Positions 1-8,929 of a stretch of 64,000 nt of DNA are shown here, in pieces. The stretch is from the NCBI GenBank assembly GCA_038277395.1, contig CM076193.1, positions 173,206,711 through 173,270,710 on the forward strand. Direction: 5' to 3'. The notes beneath the pieces are model-generated. The model saw nothing but the letters and a program-made list of their open reading frames with translations. It ran no database searches and was not told the DNA's origin. Every line of letters starts with the position of its first letter. Within the stretch, counting starts at the first letter, position 1. The DNA is from Dryocosmus kuriphilus. Its lineage: Eukaryota > Arthropoda > Insecta > Hymenoptera > Cynipidae. Position numbers and translations under genes: made by a program.

Positions 1-1
1 T

Positions 2-1300
2 GAGGGCAAAGAGAACGAAAGTGACTCAAGACAGGATAGTGATTCATCAGAGAGTGAGGAGGAAAGCTGCAAGGCACCGACGAAACAGCCAAACCTGTAC
101 ACTCAGGATTGTTTAAATGATTTGGTGAGAGATCTTGGACTAGACAAAGACAGAACAGAACTATTGGCTTCTCGACTGCAAGAGAATAATCTCTTAACAC
201 CAAAAACCAAAGTATCTGTATACCGCAATAGAGAACGAGATTTTTTACAGTATTTCACTCAAGAGGATTCTGCCGTATATTGCTGTGATATCGAGGGTCT
301 AATGAATCCAATGAAAGGTAGTATCTACAAAGATGAAGAATGGCGACTGTTCATTGACGCAAGTAAAAGAAGTTTGAAAGCCGGTCTATTACACATTAAA
401 AATGTCTATGCATCTATACCGATTGGACATTCGGCGATACATCAAGAATCGTATGAAACTTTCAAAATTTTACTTGAAAAGTCGAACTATTGTCGACATG
501 AATGGTCTATTTGTGGAGACCTTAAAATGATTTCAATACTTCTAGGGCAGCAATCAGGATATACCAAGTTTCCGTGCTTTCTATGTTTGTGGGACTGTCG
601 AGCTAACGATAAGCACTGCATTGTTAAGGAATAGCCCAAGCGGATGGAATTTCAACAACGTGGTGAAAAAAATATTGTCGAGAACAGGTTGGTAGAACCC
701 AGAAAAATATTACTTCCACCACTCCACATCAAACTCGGACTCATGAAGCAGTTCGTGAAGGCGCTCGACAAGGACGGAGACTGTTTTCTATACCTTGCGG
801 AAAAATGTCCTCAAATTTCGAAGGAAAAGCTGAAGGCTGGTATCTTTGATGGGCCACAAATTCGTGCAGCTATGAAAGATGACACGTTTGTCGCTAGAAT
901 GAGTGAACTTGAAAAAAAAGCTTGGCTCAGTTTCAAGATTGTAGTCGAGAATTTTCTGGGTAACAAGAAAGCTCAGACTTATAGGCGGATAGTTGAGGAT
1001 ATGTTGAAAAATTTTAAAACATTAGGTTGTAGGATGAGCTTGAAAGTACGTTTCCTGCATTCTCATCTAGATTTTTTTCCAGAAAATTTAGGCCACTACA
1101 GTGAAGAGCAAGGTGAACGGTTTCACCAGGATTTTTCCGAAATGGAGAAGCGCTACCAATGGAGGTGGGACGAGCACATGATGGCTGATTACTGTTGGTC
1201 CTTGAAGAGAGTTACAGAAGGATACCATAAACGCCAATCAGTAAGAAGATGCTTTGAAAACAAATGCAAGAGATACTACAAAAAAAGAGAAGGTAAATAA
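2..1300 (+). pseudogene. Transposase-like protein of long-TIR element, one nonsense codon
   Basis: The reading frame is open from the window edge (position 2) to the TAA at 1298-1300, apart from one TAG at 632-634. Alignment with the 26690-29608 copy shows this TAG replaces a Trp codon, so it is a simple nonsense mutation. The N-terminal part is acidic and Ser/Glu-rich, followed by a conserved core. Possible catalytic acidic residues are Asp in RLFIDASK (codon near 356), Asp in SICGDLK (near 518), and Glu/Asp in EEQGERFHQD (near 1105-1132). A CFLCLWD knuckle follows the second Asp. Proteins like this are common as uncharacterised multicopy proteins in arthropod genomes. The RNase H-like transposase role is my inference from the acidic spacing and the TIRs. 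Confidence 0.7.
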
Positions 1301-1334
1301 ACAGGGGTGAGTAAATAAATAAATAAATAAAAAC

Positions 1335-1735
1335 AGGGTTTCGACTAGAGTTGCTGTTCCCAGGGGTAGGTGGGTTAGCCTGCTTGTGGTTTAGTAGGGG
1401 TGGTTTCTAGGGGTTAGTTGGGTTGGAGGTAGGTGGATTAACACGCTTGTGGTGTTAAATGTATTTACTTTTTAAAAAACAGGCGACTACAATTGCTGTT
1501 TCCGGGAGTGGGTGAGTTAGCCTGCTTGTGTTTTGGTAGGGGTGCTTTCTAGGGGTTTAGCTGGGTTGAGGGGTGGGTGGGATAGCACGCTTGTAGTGTC
1601 GAATGTATTTATTCTTTAAAAAAGTAGGTGACTAAAATCGCTGTTCCCAGGGGTAGGGGTTAGCCTGCTTGTGGTTTGATAGGGGTGGTTTCTAGGGGTT
1701 AACTGGGTTAGGGGGTACGTGGGGTAGGTGGAAAG
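1335..1735. repeat. Three-unit tandem repeat of about 144 bp
   Basis: Three diverged units start near 1335, 1481 and 1625. Each carries a GACTA...GCTGTT start, then GTTAGCCTGCTTGTG, TTTCTAGGGGTT, and a tail ending in ACACGCTTGTGGTGT and a T/A-rich stretch; the last unit is cut short. The block lies between the stop codon of the copy 1 gene and its right terminus, where the other copies have terminal-repeat units, so it is probably an expansion specific to this copy. Confidence 0.8.
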
Positions 1736-2229
1736 GAGTATTTTAAATCAATTTTATGCGCTATACACTTAAAAATTTGTATTATTCGATTGATTAAGGT
1801 GCAACAACTATGCTTGTTGCTTAATCTCATTTTCACCCCATTCTAGGGGTGTTGTTTGTGGGTATATGACCTTTTTTGATCTCGGATTCAGATTCAGCGA
1901 TGAAAAATACATAGGGTACATGGGTCTGGTTCACAGATGTGAAATTTTTTTTTTTTTGTGGGGCTGTGTAATCATTTTCCTATGAGGGAGACAACCTTGC
2001 AGTAGATAGGAAACAATTCAATAGCATCCAACTACATCATTTTGCCACTGCATGGAAAGCCTTGCATTTTCAAATATTCTGTACACTGAATTATTTTTAA
2101 CATATTTTGTAGAATTTACATTAGATTTTCGATGCTTTAAATAAGCCGCTACGGTAAATATTATATCACTTTTTTATTCCAGCATCGGATTATGTCTAAA
2201 ACCTAAAAGATTATGTAAATTTTGGCAAT

Positions 2230-2339
2230 GTGACATCAGTTTGAGCAAATTATGTAACGAGATAACGAGTGTAGTATTTATATCATAACGCGCATTACCT
2301 TATTAATATATTAATTAGTTTGTCCTCTAATTGGCCAAA
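2230..2339 (+). promoter_or_regulatory. Putative core promoter of unit A
   Basis: A TATA-like TATTTATAT lies at 2275-2283, about 60 nt before the exon 1 ATG. The block from here to the ATG recurs before the other first exons (about 8060-8146, 22330-22427, 32650-32741, 46850-46938). In the copies before 8147, 32742 and 46939 the motif TAATCAGTTTG occurs about 25 nt before the ATG, resembling an arthropod initiator (TCAGT). Unit A has TTAGTT there. This is a pattern match only, with no transcript evidence. Confidence 0.4.
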
Positions 2340-2394
2340 ATGAGGTTCGTTTATACTCTGGTCTTATCCTTGGCGATTGGATTCCATACAATAG
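2340..2394 (+). CDS. Unit A exon 1: signal peptide of secreted protein family
   Basis: The exon is 55 nt: ATG at 2340, 18 codons plus one base, then a GTAGAT donor at 2395. It codes a hydrophobic leader (MRFVYTLVLSLAIGFHTI) typical of a secretory signal peptide. The same 55-nt exon recurs at 32742, 42265 and 46939, and in broken form at 8147, 17291 and 22428, always followed by a GT donor where the donor survives. The next base pair of the split codon comes from the exon at 2574. The family is not recognised. Confidence 0.7.
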
Positions 2395-2573
2395 GTAGAT
2401 ATGATGATGCAGTTTACCTGTAACTTTAAGCTCACTTTTAATTTTTCCGCAAACAACAATTTGTTCTAATTAATCCGCATTCTATCCAACTTGCTTCCGA
2501 TGGAATCCAAAAATTCAAAAACCCAACATAGTATGGACTTCAAAAATCATTATTCCTCGGTTTCTTGTTGCAG

Positions 2574-3152
2574 AGTTAAGTTCAGAGTTCGAGTGTTTGC
2601 CTAATGGCGACGAAATTCCTGGTGTTCCTCGTTGCAGGCTTTCTGATTCTCCTGACTGACAGGTCTTCTCCTCACAGGTCTTCTGCCATATCTCATCTTC
2701 GTTACAGATCCAGGACTCCGCCACGTTACAGGCCATTATCTCCTAGTATTAACCTTTTTCGTACTAATGAACTTGAATCTATTCGGCTTATTCCCAACGC
2801 AAATCCGGATCGGCTGTTCGAAATTCGAAAATACGTTTTTCCTAACGATGGACGAATCCAGTTGCGAGTTGGAAATAATTGCTTCGTGCCGGTGCCAGCC
2901 CAAGAACGAAGAGTATTAACAACATCCAATGGTGACGTGTTAGCAATACTAGAGAATAATACACTTTTGCGTGGAATATACTTGCCCGAAGTTGAGGGTG
3001 GACGAAGGGCGAAAATAAACATGAGAACCGGCATGGTTGAAGATATCAGCATACAAGAAGCTAAGGAAGCTCCATTAGGCAGATCCCGTGGAATCCATAT
3101 GCGTTTTAATGTTGTGCGTTTAATTTCACGCGAGCAAAACTATTTTCCATAA
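2574..3152 (+). CDS. Unit A exon 2: body of secreted protein family member, frameshifted
   Basis: The acceptor TTTCTTGTTGCAG ends at 2573. Spliced to exon 1 the frame starts ELSSEFECLPNG but meets a TGA near 2657, because an extra 4 nt (a repeated TGAC) is present relative to the paralogs. Downstream, the frame that matches the paralogs codes an Arg/Ser/Pro-rich linker and a conserved domain with motifs IRLIP, FEIRKYVFP, IQLRVG and LAILENN, ending at the TAA at 3150-3152. That frame is also open from an ATG at 2604, giving 182 codons whose first 18 (MATKFLVFLVAGFLILLT) form a hydrophobic leader. So unit A is either a pseudogene, or a gene now using the internal ATG as a new signal peptide. 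Confidence 0.65.
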
Positions 3153-3429
3153 TATTAGTTCAACTTAAACAATTGTAACACCACAATATAATATTGCTTG
3201 TAATTCTCTGATGCTATTAAATGGTAATTAAACGAAAAGGTCAATGTATTATGAATCCCAGAGATCCAGTCTTTTGCTAATGCTACAGTTTGTGTTTTTC
3301 GGAAACAGATAAAGAGGTTGCATTTTATTCCTTCTAGAAAATATTTCAGGTAGGAAATGAAAACACGTAGGCTTATAATGATTTATCTATCATAATTTTC
3401 CTATATTGGAAAACACTGTGGCTGGAAAA

Positions 3430-3520
3430 TGAGCGAAAACAAAAATGATAACCGGCACAGTTGATGAAGTGACCGCACAAGAAGCCGCGGAAGCTGCTGT
3501 GGCAAAAAGCGGCTAATCCA
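3430..3520 (+). pseudogene. Second degenerate exon 2 tail after unit A
   Basis: The codons after an in-frame TGA read MITGTVDEVTAQEA and end in a TAA near 3516. This matches the KINMRTGMVED... region of exon 2 at 2574-3152. Comparable fragments follow units B (11339-11560) and E (37851-38100), so the ancestral unit already held a partial duplicate downstream of the gene. Confidence 0.6.
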
Positions 3521-4079
3521 CAAAACTTTTAGTCTAGTTCGTTTATACCCCTAAGAAAGCCACATTTCCACACATTATTAATGTAATTTAAAAAAATATA
3601 AAACTAAAAAATAATATTGCTGGCGATCCGAAGTCGGATCAAAATGTTATAGGTAACTGGTTTTTACATTAAAGATTCATCTTTCTTCAATGTCCGGATA
3701 GATTCCTTTTTCAGAAAGAAAGAAGAAATTTGCCTTTCATTCCTTAAGAAAATATTTTAGAAGTACATATAGGCGTGTAATGATTTACCAATAATCATTT
3801 TGCTATGAGGGAGACAATCCTACAGTCCTTAGGAAACAATTCAATAGAATTCAACTACATCATTTTGCTACAATATTGAAAGATTTTCATATTCAAATAT
3901 GCTGTATATTCAAATTTTTTTAACATACCTTGTAGAATTTATATTAATTTTTTGAAGTTTTAAATGAACCGTTATAGAAAAACTTAGACTAATTTTCAAT
4001 TTGAACATCGGATTCTTCTGAAACCTAAAAGATTTGTCAAATGCTGACAATGTGATATCAGTTTGAGCAAATTATGTAA
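3521..4079. other. Unit A 3' flank, host repeat-unit DNA
   Basis: No coding capacity is seen. The stretch is AT-rich and recurs after units B (about 11570-11690 and 14954-17100), E (38100-38220) and F (41637-42100). It contains the unoccupied equivalents of several insertion sites seen elsewhere in the array, for example near 3675-3690 (the non-LTR site) and 3790-3815 (the long-TIR copy 1 site). Confidence 0.6.
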
Positions 4080-4758
4080 ATAACAGAGTCCCACAAAAAA
4101 AAAAAAATTTTCTGAAGCCCAACCTAAACCACCATACCCATACGTTTTTGAGGTCGCTGAATCCGAATCCGGGGTCAGTTTTACCCCATCAGGTCAGAAT
4201 AAAGGTCAATTCAAGGTCAAAGTCAAGAAAACCGTTAGATCGGAGAAAACCGCCACTCTAAGACGTTTTTAGGGTCGCTGAATCCGAATCCGGGGGCATT
4301 TTGACCCGATAAGGTCAGTATCAAGGTCAAGTCAAGGTCAAGATGAGAAATAATGATCTAATCAGTGTGAATTGTTACTCTAAGGCGCTTCTGGGGTAGC
4401 TGAATCTGAATCCAGGGTCATTTTGACTCCATCAGGTGGGGCTTAAGGTCATTCTAAGTTTAACAATTAAAAAAAACATTTCATTAAAGAAAACCTCTAC
4501 TCTTATATGTTTTTGTGGCCGCTGAATCCAAATACGGGATAACTCCAAGGTCATGTTACATTCTAAAAAAGAGAAAAAATATTGAATCTGAGAAAACCAC
4601 TCTTCTAAAACGTTTCCGAGGTCGCTTAATCTGATTCTGGAGTCATTTTCACCACATCAGGGTAAGGATCAGGGTCAAAAGAAATTGTTTAAAATGATTT
4701 TGGTTACAATTTCTGAATCGCTACATTGAATTTCGAAAGTTGTCACTTAATTTAGTGT
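4080..4758. repeat. Left terminal inverted repeat, five internal tandem units
   Basis: This is inverted relative to 7312-8005. It is built from about five units spaced roughly 120 bp apart, each with a GGTCGCTGAATCCGAATCC-like core (near 4152, 4273, 4393, 4514, 4621) and often GGGGTCA...TGACCCC-type dyads. It carries TCAAGGTCA at 4211-4219, 4321-4329 and 4332-4340, and CCAAGGTCA at 4545-4553. Confidence 0.85.
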
Positions 4759-5413
4759 TTCTTTATTTACCTAACCCTTTTGTCCTTTTTGTTTATGATT
4801 CTGAAGCAATAGTGTATTTGACGTTATCAGGTCAGGGTTGACGTTATTCCTTTGCATGGGCAGTTCTGACAACAAAAACGATATTTTATGGACCAACGAT
4901 GCTCCCCTAAACTACGGTTAACAGGTTTGGTTCAAGTTTCCGAGTACGATCCTCTGGAGTACGCACATTGGCGTTAGAGATCAAAAATTAAACAGTTTCT
5001 TGAGCGCAATTTCGTTTACGCTTATCACTCATAGGGCAATCTTCAACATGCTCGAACATTTTGGTTATGACCAAAGAACTTAGTGTAGCGTCACTGATAA
5101 GCTCGACTTTAGTTTATGAGCAAATAACTCAATTTCTGCAATGACAGTCCGATATTTCCGCAGAAATTCAAAATCCTCCTACCGCGTGGAATACTGGGAC
5201 GATGAGAACTGCTTCGAAAGGAGATGTGTAGAACGATTCGCTTTCCAGTCCAATGTGGTATCGAAGCCAGCATGGCGCGCTGCCTTGCAGGGGGGCATAA
5301 GGTTGCGAGGATGAAGCCGTAGCGTGTCTGACGACGAGTTGAAATTGTCCTAGTCAAAGTCAGAAAGCTCTCATACTTAGACCTGGGGAGGTATGAGAGT
5401 TATCACCCCCAGG
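4759..5413 (+). other. 5' leader/promoter region of long-TIR copy 2 gene
   Basis: No convincing ORF is seen. The part from about 5150 to 5410 is homologous, as reverse complement, to 28350-28560 in the copy at 26690-29608. That conservation, just before the gene in both copies, suggests an element promoter or untranslated leader. It is more GC-rich than the surrounding host DNA. Confidence 0.5.
5368..5399 (+). promoter_or_regulatory. Conserved hairpin in element leader
   Basis: CTCTCATAC (5368-5376) and GTATGAGAG (5391-5399) form a perfect 9-bp stem with a 14-nt loop, 15 nt before the putative start ATG. The same stem occurs in the reversed copy at 28352-28360 / 28375-28383, although the loop differs between the copies. 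Confidence 0.6.
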
Positions 5414-7314
5414 ATGGCGGACTCACCTGCGATCGGTCCAGAATCCCTAATGCGTGGGTCTTCGTAGCTTTTCATGGTACCCAAAATAAAACAGAAACAT
5501 AAAACAGTTTTTAATAAAAAGACTTCAAAGTCTTTTGTACAAACAAACCCGGGAAGTTCTTCATCTGAACATTCTTGCAACAAAAATCCTAATGCATTTT
5601 GTTACATATGTACCAAGTATTGCTTTGCAGCTAAACGGATGCCAATATCAAGTAATATCAAGAGAATTTACAAGGATTGCTTTGGGATTAATGTTGCTAA
5701 CCAAGATAAAAAGTGGACTTCACACGAAGTATGTAGTGCTTATTACACGACGATGACAAAATATGATTCGAAAAAAGAATCTGAAGTGAAATTTGTGAAA
5801 CCTGCATGTCGGCGAAAACCATTATGCGAAGAAGACTGTTATATCTGCATGACAAATGTAACAGGAATTAACAGAAAAAACATTCATCGTCTTCAATATC
5901 ATGACGCACCAAACTTGATAAGACCAGTAGAGAAAAATGATGACATTGACCATGAACTGGAAACTTCAATCAATTCTCCTGAAAGTATGTCAATCCGAAA
6001 CGATTGCTATGTGGATGACGTTGAAGAACAGGAATCTTCAAGCGATGAAAGAGAGTACAAGCAGTCAAAACTATGTAACTAGTGATCAAGATAAGGCTCC
6101 CAAAACTATAAATCAAGAAGAGATGAATGATCTTGTGAGAGATTTAGGTTTACCTGCGGATAAAAGCGGAATATTTAGCTTCATTCATGAAACAACACAA
6201 CTGGCTATCTAAAGACACAAGAAAATCATTTTACCGGAACAGAGAAGAAAACTTTAGAAAATATTTCACGTTGATACTGGAAACTTCATTAGTATATTGC
6301 AATGACGTGGAAGGGTTAATGAATGAAATGCATACGAGAATATATAAAGGTGACGAATGGAGAATATTCACAGACTCCTCTAAGCAAAGTCTGAAGGTAG
6401 TATTACTCCATAACACTAATGTATATGCTCCAATACTAATAGCGCATTCAAACGTACTAAAGGAAGAATATAGTACATTGAAATTCATATTAGAGACAAT
6501 TAAATATTCGGAGCACAAATGGTTGATTTGCGGCGATTTTAAGATCTTAACTATATTGTTTGGACAACAAGCTGGATATACGAAACATCCTTGCTTTTTG
6601 TGTCTATGGGACAGTAGAGGTCGCACAAATAACTATGTTAAAAAAACATGGACGGACAGAACCTCTCTCCAGGCAGGTTCTGCAAACATGTTACACGAAC
6701 CACTGGTTGATCGCAGTAAGGTTTTGCTTCCACCTCTCCACAGAAAACTCGGCTTAATGAAGCATTTTGTAAAGGATTTGGATAAAGCTTGAAAATGCTT
6801 CGAAAAACTTAAAGAACTTTTTCCTCATCTTAGTGATGCAAAAATCACTCAAGGTATCTTCGATGGACCACAAATACCCAAACTAATGAGAGATGGTGAC
6901 TTCATTTCTACAGTGAATGACAAGGAAAAAGCAGCCTGGATAAGTTTTAAAGATGTTGTGGAGAATTTTCTTGGGAACCATAAAAGTGAAAACTACGAAG
7001 AAATAGTGGTTCAGATGATATCGATTTATAAGGAGCTGGGGTGTTTGATGAGTCTAAAGTTAAACTATTTGCACTCACATATAGATTACTTCCCAAAAAA
7101 TCTAGGAGATTTTAGTGAGGAGCAAGGGGAGAGGTTCCGTCAAGACATAAAAACAAAGGAAATGAGATATCAAGGTCGATGGAATGTCAACATGATAGCT
7201 GATTACTGCTGGTCATTAAAGAGAGAAAGTAACAAGAACGGAGTGAAGCGTAAAAAGAAATCGCTCCTTAGATCTTTTGAGGACAAAAGGGTTAGATATC
7301 ACAAAAAACAGTGA
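5414..7314 (+). pseudogene. Transposase-like gene of long-TIR copy 2, multiply broken
   Basis: The probable start is the ATG at 5414 (MADSPAIGP), matched in the 28.3-kb copy, though a TAG at 5465-5467 follows; a downstream ATG at 5474 is in the same frame. The N-terminal part has paired cysteine motifs (CYICTKYC near 5600, CSAYY near 5735, CYICMTN near 5838), possibly a zinc-binding DNA-recognition domain. The core repeats the motifs of the copy 1 protein: IFTDSSKQ, LICGDFK, CFLCLWDS, EEQGERFRQD. Breaks visible: a frameshift near 6060-6085, an extra A near 6162-6165, and a TGA at 6790-6792 replacing a Gly codon. The stop codon at 7312-7314 lies inside the right inverted repeat. The transposase role is inferred. 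Confidence 0.75.
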
Positions 7315-8005
7315 ATCTAGTGATAACTCCCGAAATTCAACGTAACGGTTTAGAAATTTTAACAAAAATCATATTAAACAGTTTCGTTTGATCCTGATCC
7401 TCACCTAATGGGGTGAAAATGATCCTAGAATCAGATTAAGCGATCCCAGAAACGTTTCAGAAGAGTGGCTTCCTCAGATCAAACGTTTTTTTCTAACTTT
7501 GAGACTGTAACATGACCTTGATCCTGACCTCATGAGGTCAAATTAACCCTATATTTGGATTAAGCGACCAAAAAACGTATAAGAGTAGAGGTTTTCTTTA
7601 ATTCAATGGTTTCTTAATTGTTGAGCTTAGAATGAATTTAATCCCCACCTGATGGAGTCAAAATGACCCTGGATTCAGATTCAGCGACTCCAGAAACGTC
7701 TCAGAGTAACAATTCACGCTGATTAGATCATTATTTTTCATCTTGACCTTGACTTGACCTTGATACTGACCTTATCGGGTCAAAATGACCCAGAATTCGG
7801 ATTCAGCGACCCTGAAAACGTCTTAGATTAGAGGTTTTCTCCGATCTAACGGTTTTCTTGACTTTGACCTTGAACTGACCTTTATCCTGGCCTGATGGGG
7901 TCAAACTGACCCCGGATTCGGATTCAGTGACCTCAAAAACGTATGGGTATGGTGGTTTAGCTTGGGCTTCAGAAAATTTTCTTTTTTTTTGTGGGACTGT
8001 GTAAT
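7312..8005. repeat. Right terminal inverted repeat of copy 2
   Basis: This is the reverse-complement partner of 4080-4758. The match continues inward through CGAAATTC at 7331 and into the stop codon of the gene. It contains TGACCTTGA (complement of TCAAGGTCA) at 7513-7521, 7744-7752, 7755-7763 and 7865-7873. Confidence 0.85.
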
Positions 8006-8146
8006 TTTTCTACAAAAAGCTGACACACGAAATGTATATATCTGAAAAATAGGGCAATAGACCACTAGATAAAGACTTTAGTATATATACTATTAAGAAT
8101 AATATTATATTAACATGTTAATCAGTTTGTCCTCTAATTGGCCAGA
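8006..8146 (+). promoter_or_regulatory. Promoter-side DNA of unit B
   Basis: This is homologous to 2270-2339 and the other pre-exon blocks. A TATATATA lies at 8082-8089 and an initiator-like TCAGT at 8122-8126. The gene it would drive has lost its start codon. Confidence 0.4.
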
Positions 8147-8200
8147 ATCAGGGTGGTTTTTATCTGGTCTTCTCCTTGGCGATTGGATTTAATATTATAG
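8147..8200 (+). pseudogene. Unit B exon 1, start codon lost
   Basis: The sequence matches the 55-nt signal-peptide exon (TCTTCTCCTTGGCGATTGG region), but the start ATG is ATC at 8147-8149 and the exon is one base short. The donor is disrupted by the insertion beginning at 8202. Unit D at 22428 has the same ATC change. Confidence 0.65.
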
Positions 8201-8201
8201 G

Positions 8202-8929
8202 TGTTTGCTTCGGTGGAAGTAAGTTTAGTTTTGATTGGATAAGTTTCACAATTGTAGAGTTCACAGGCTAGCACGGACAATAAGTACCATCGCTGACGAG
8301 GGCTGCGTGAAAGGTATCAAAACAATCAAGACTCGTAAGTAGAGAAATCAACATTAATTTAAAAGAGAGATAGGTAACTTTAAGGCTCAGTCGGCATAGA
8401 AACCCCAGTCGTGAGCGGGGGAAAAGCCATTTGAGTTACAACAATTATAGACCAAATTTAACAAATGTGAACATACAATGAACAGTGAACTGGCAGAACA
8501 ATAGATGGAGCAGGTAACCCCTGCTAACGCCAAACTCAATGAAGCCACAAGGTCGCAGCTCTTTAACAATTGTTAGTACAAAATCAAAAATGAGCTTCTT
8601 GCAAAATAGAGGGACAGATAGAGATAATACAAAGAGGTGATTGCTTACCAGGAAGGACACACTGTCTGGGTATCACGTCACCGGCCACTTCGAGTCTTGG
8701 ATACGTTCAATATAGAGACCCACACTTATTGTCACCCGTGACGTGGGTGAAGGTCGAGTACACCGACAGATAGAGAGAATGCCGAACTTCTGCGTACCGA
8801 CTCCTCTGCGGAACTGAGCTTCCAGCCAGGCCGGCAGAAGCGGGAGAGGGAAACTTCCCACTCCCTCATGCCGCCGCGAGCGTACCTAATAGGGGGACAG
8901 AGTATCACTTCGCGCAAATGGCGCGAACA
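8202..8929. mobile_element. Probable solo LTR at the unit B exon 1 donor
   Basis: The segment starts TGTTTGC and ends GAACA, so it has the TG...CA ends of an LTR. It is flanked by ATAGG (8197-8201) and ATCGG (8930-8934), a 5-bp duplication with one difference. Outside it the host intron resumes with GTAAATGTGAT, as at other unit donors. It is more GC-rich than its surroundings and has no coding capacity I trust. No second copy is seen in the window, so the LTR family is unknown. Confidence 0.5.

Larger units (their letters stand above)
1..1972 (+). mobile_element. Long-TIR DNA transposon, copy 1 (left end outside window)
   Basis: The right end GTGGGGCTGTGTAAT (1958-1972), preceded by a T-run, matches the right end of the copy at 4080-8005 and the outer end of the copy at 26690-29608. 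The coding region (2-1300) is homologous to the genes in those copies. Only one copy of the terminal repeat unit (the GGATTCAGATTCAGCGA motif near 1883) lies before this terminus, against about five in the other copies. The right flank (taatcatttt, then ctatgagggag) matches an unoccupied paralogous site near 3790-3815, so TAAT probably belongs to the target. Confidence 0.75.
4080..8005 (+). mobile_element. Long-TIR DNA transposon, copy 2 (both ends present)
   Basis: The outer ends are ATAACAGAGTCCCAC (4080-4094) and GTGGGACTGTGTAAT (7991-8005), inverted repeats with 13 of 15 matching bases. The inverted match continues inward for about 680 bp on each side and encloses one transposase-like gene (5414-7314). 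The flanks belong to the host array: the left flank ends ...attatgtaa and the right flank continues with promoter-side DNA of unit B. The target duplication is unclear. A TAA or TAAT-type target fits the right ends of all three copies, but the left end of this copy is ambiguous by a few bases. Confidence 0.85.

Noticed and set aside
1335..1735. Possible CRISPR-like array
   Set aside because: Units are 144 bp, diverged over their whole length, without constant short repeats and spacers, and the context is a eukaryotic transposon.
5109..5357. Minus-strand ORF of 82 codons in the long-TIR leader
   Set aside because: No homology seen; the corresponding copy at 28.4-28.6 kb does not preserve the frame. 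DNA conservation there is better explained as leader or promoter.
8387..8917. Several small minus-strand ORFs
   Set aside because: They lie inside the probable solo LTR and show no domain or codon pattern supporting a gene.
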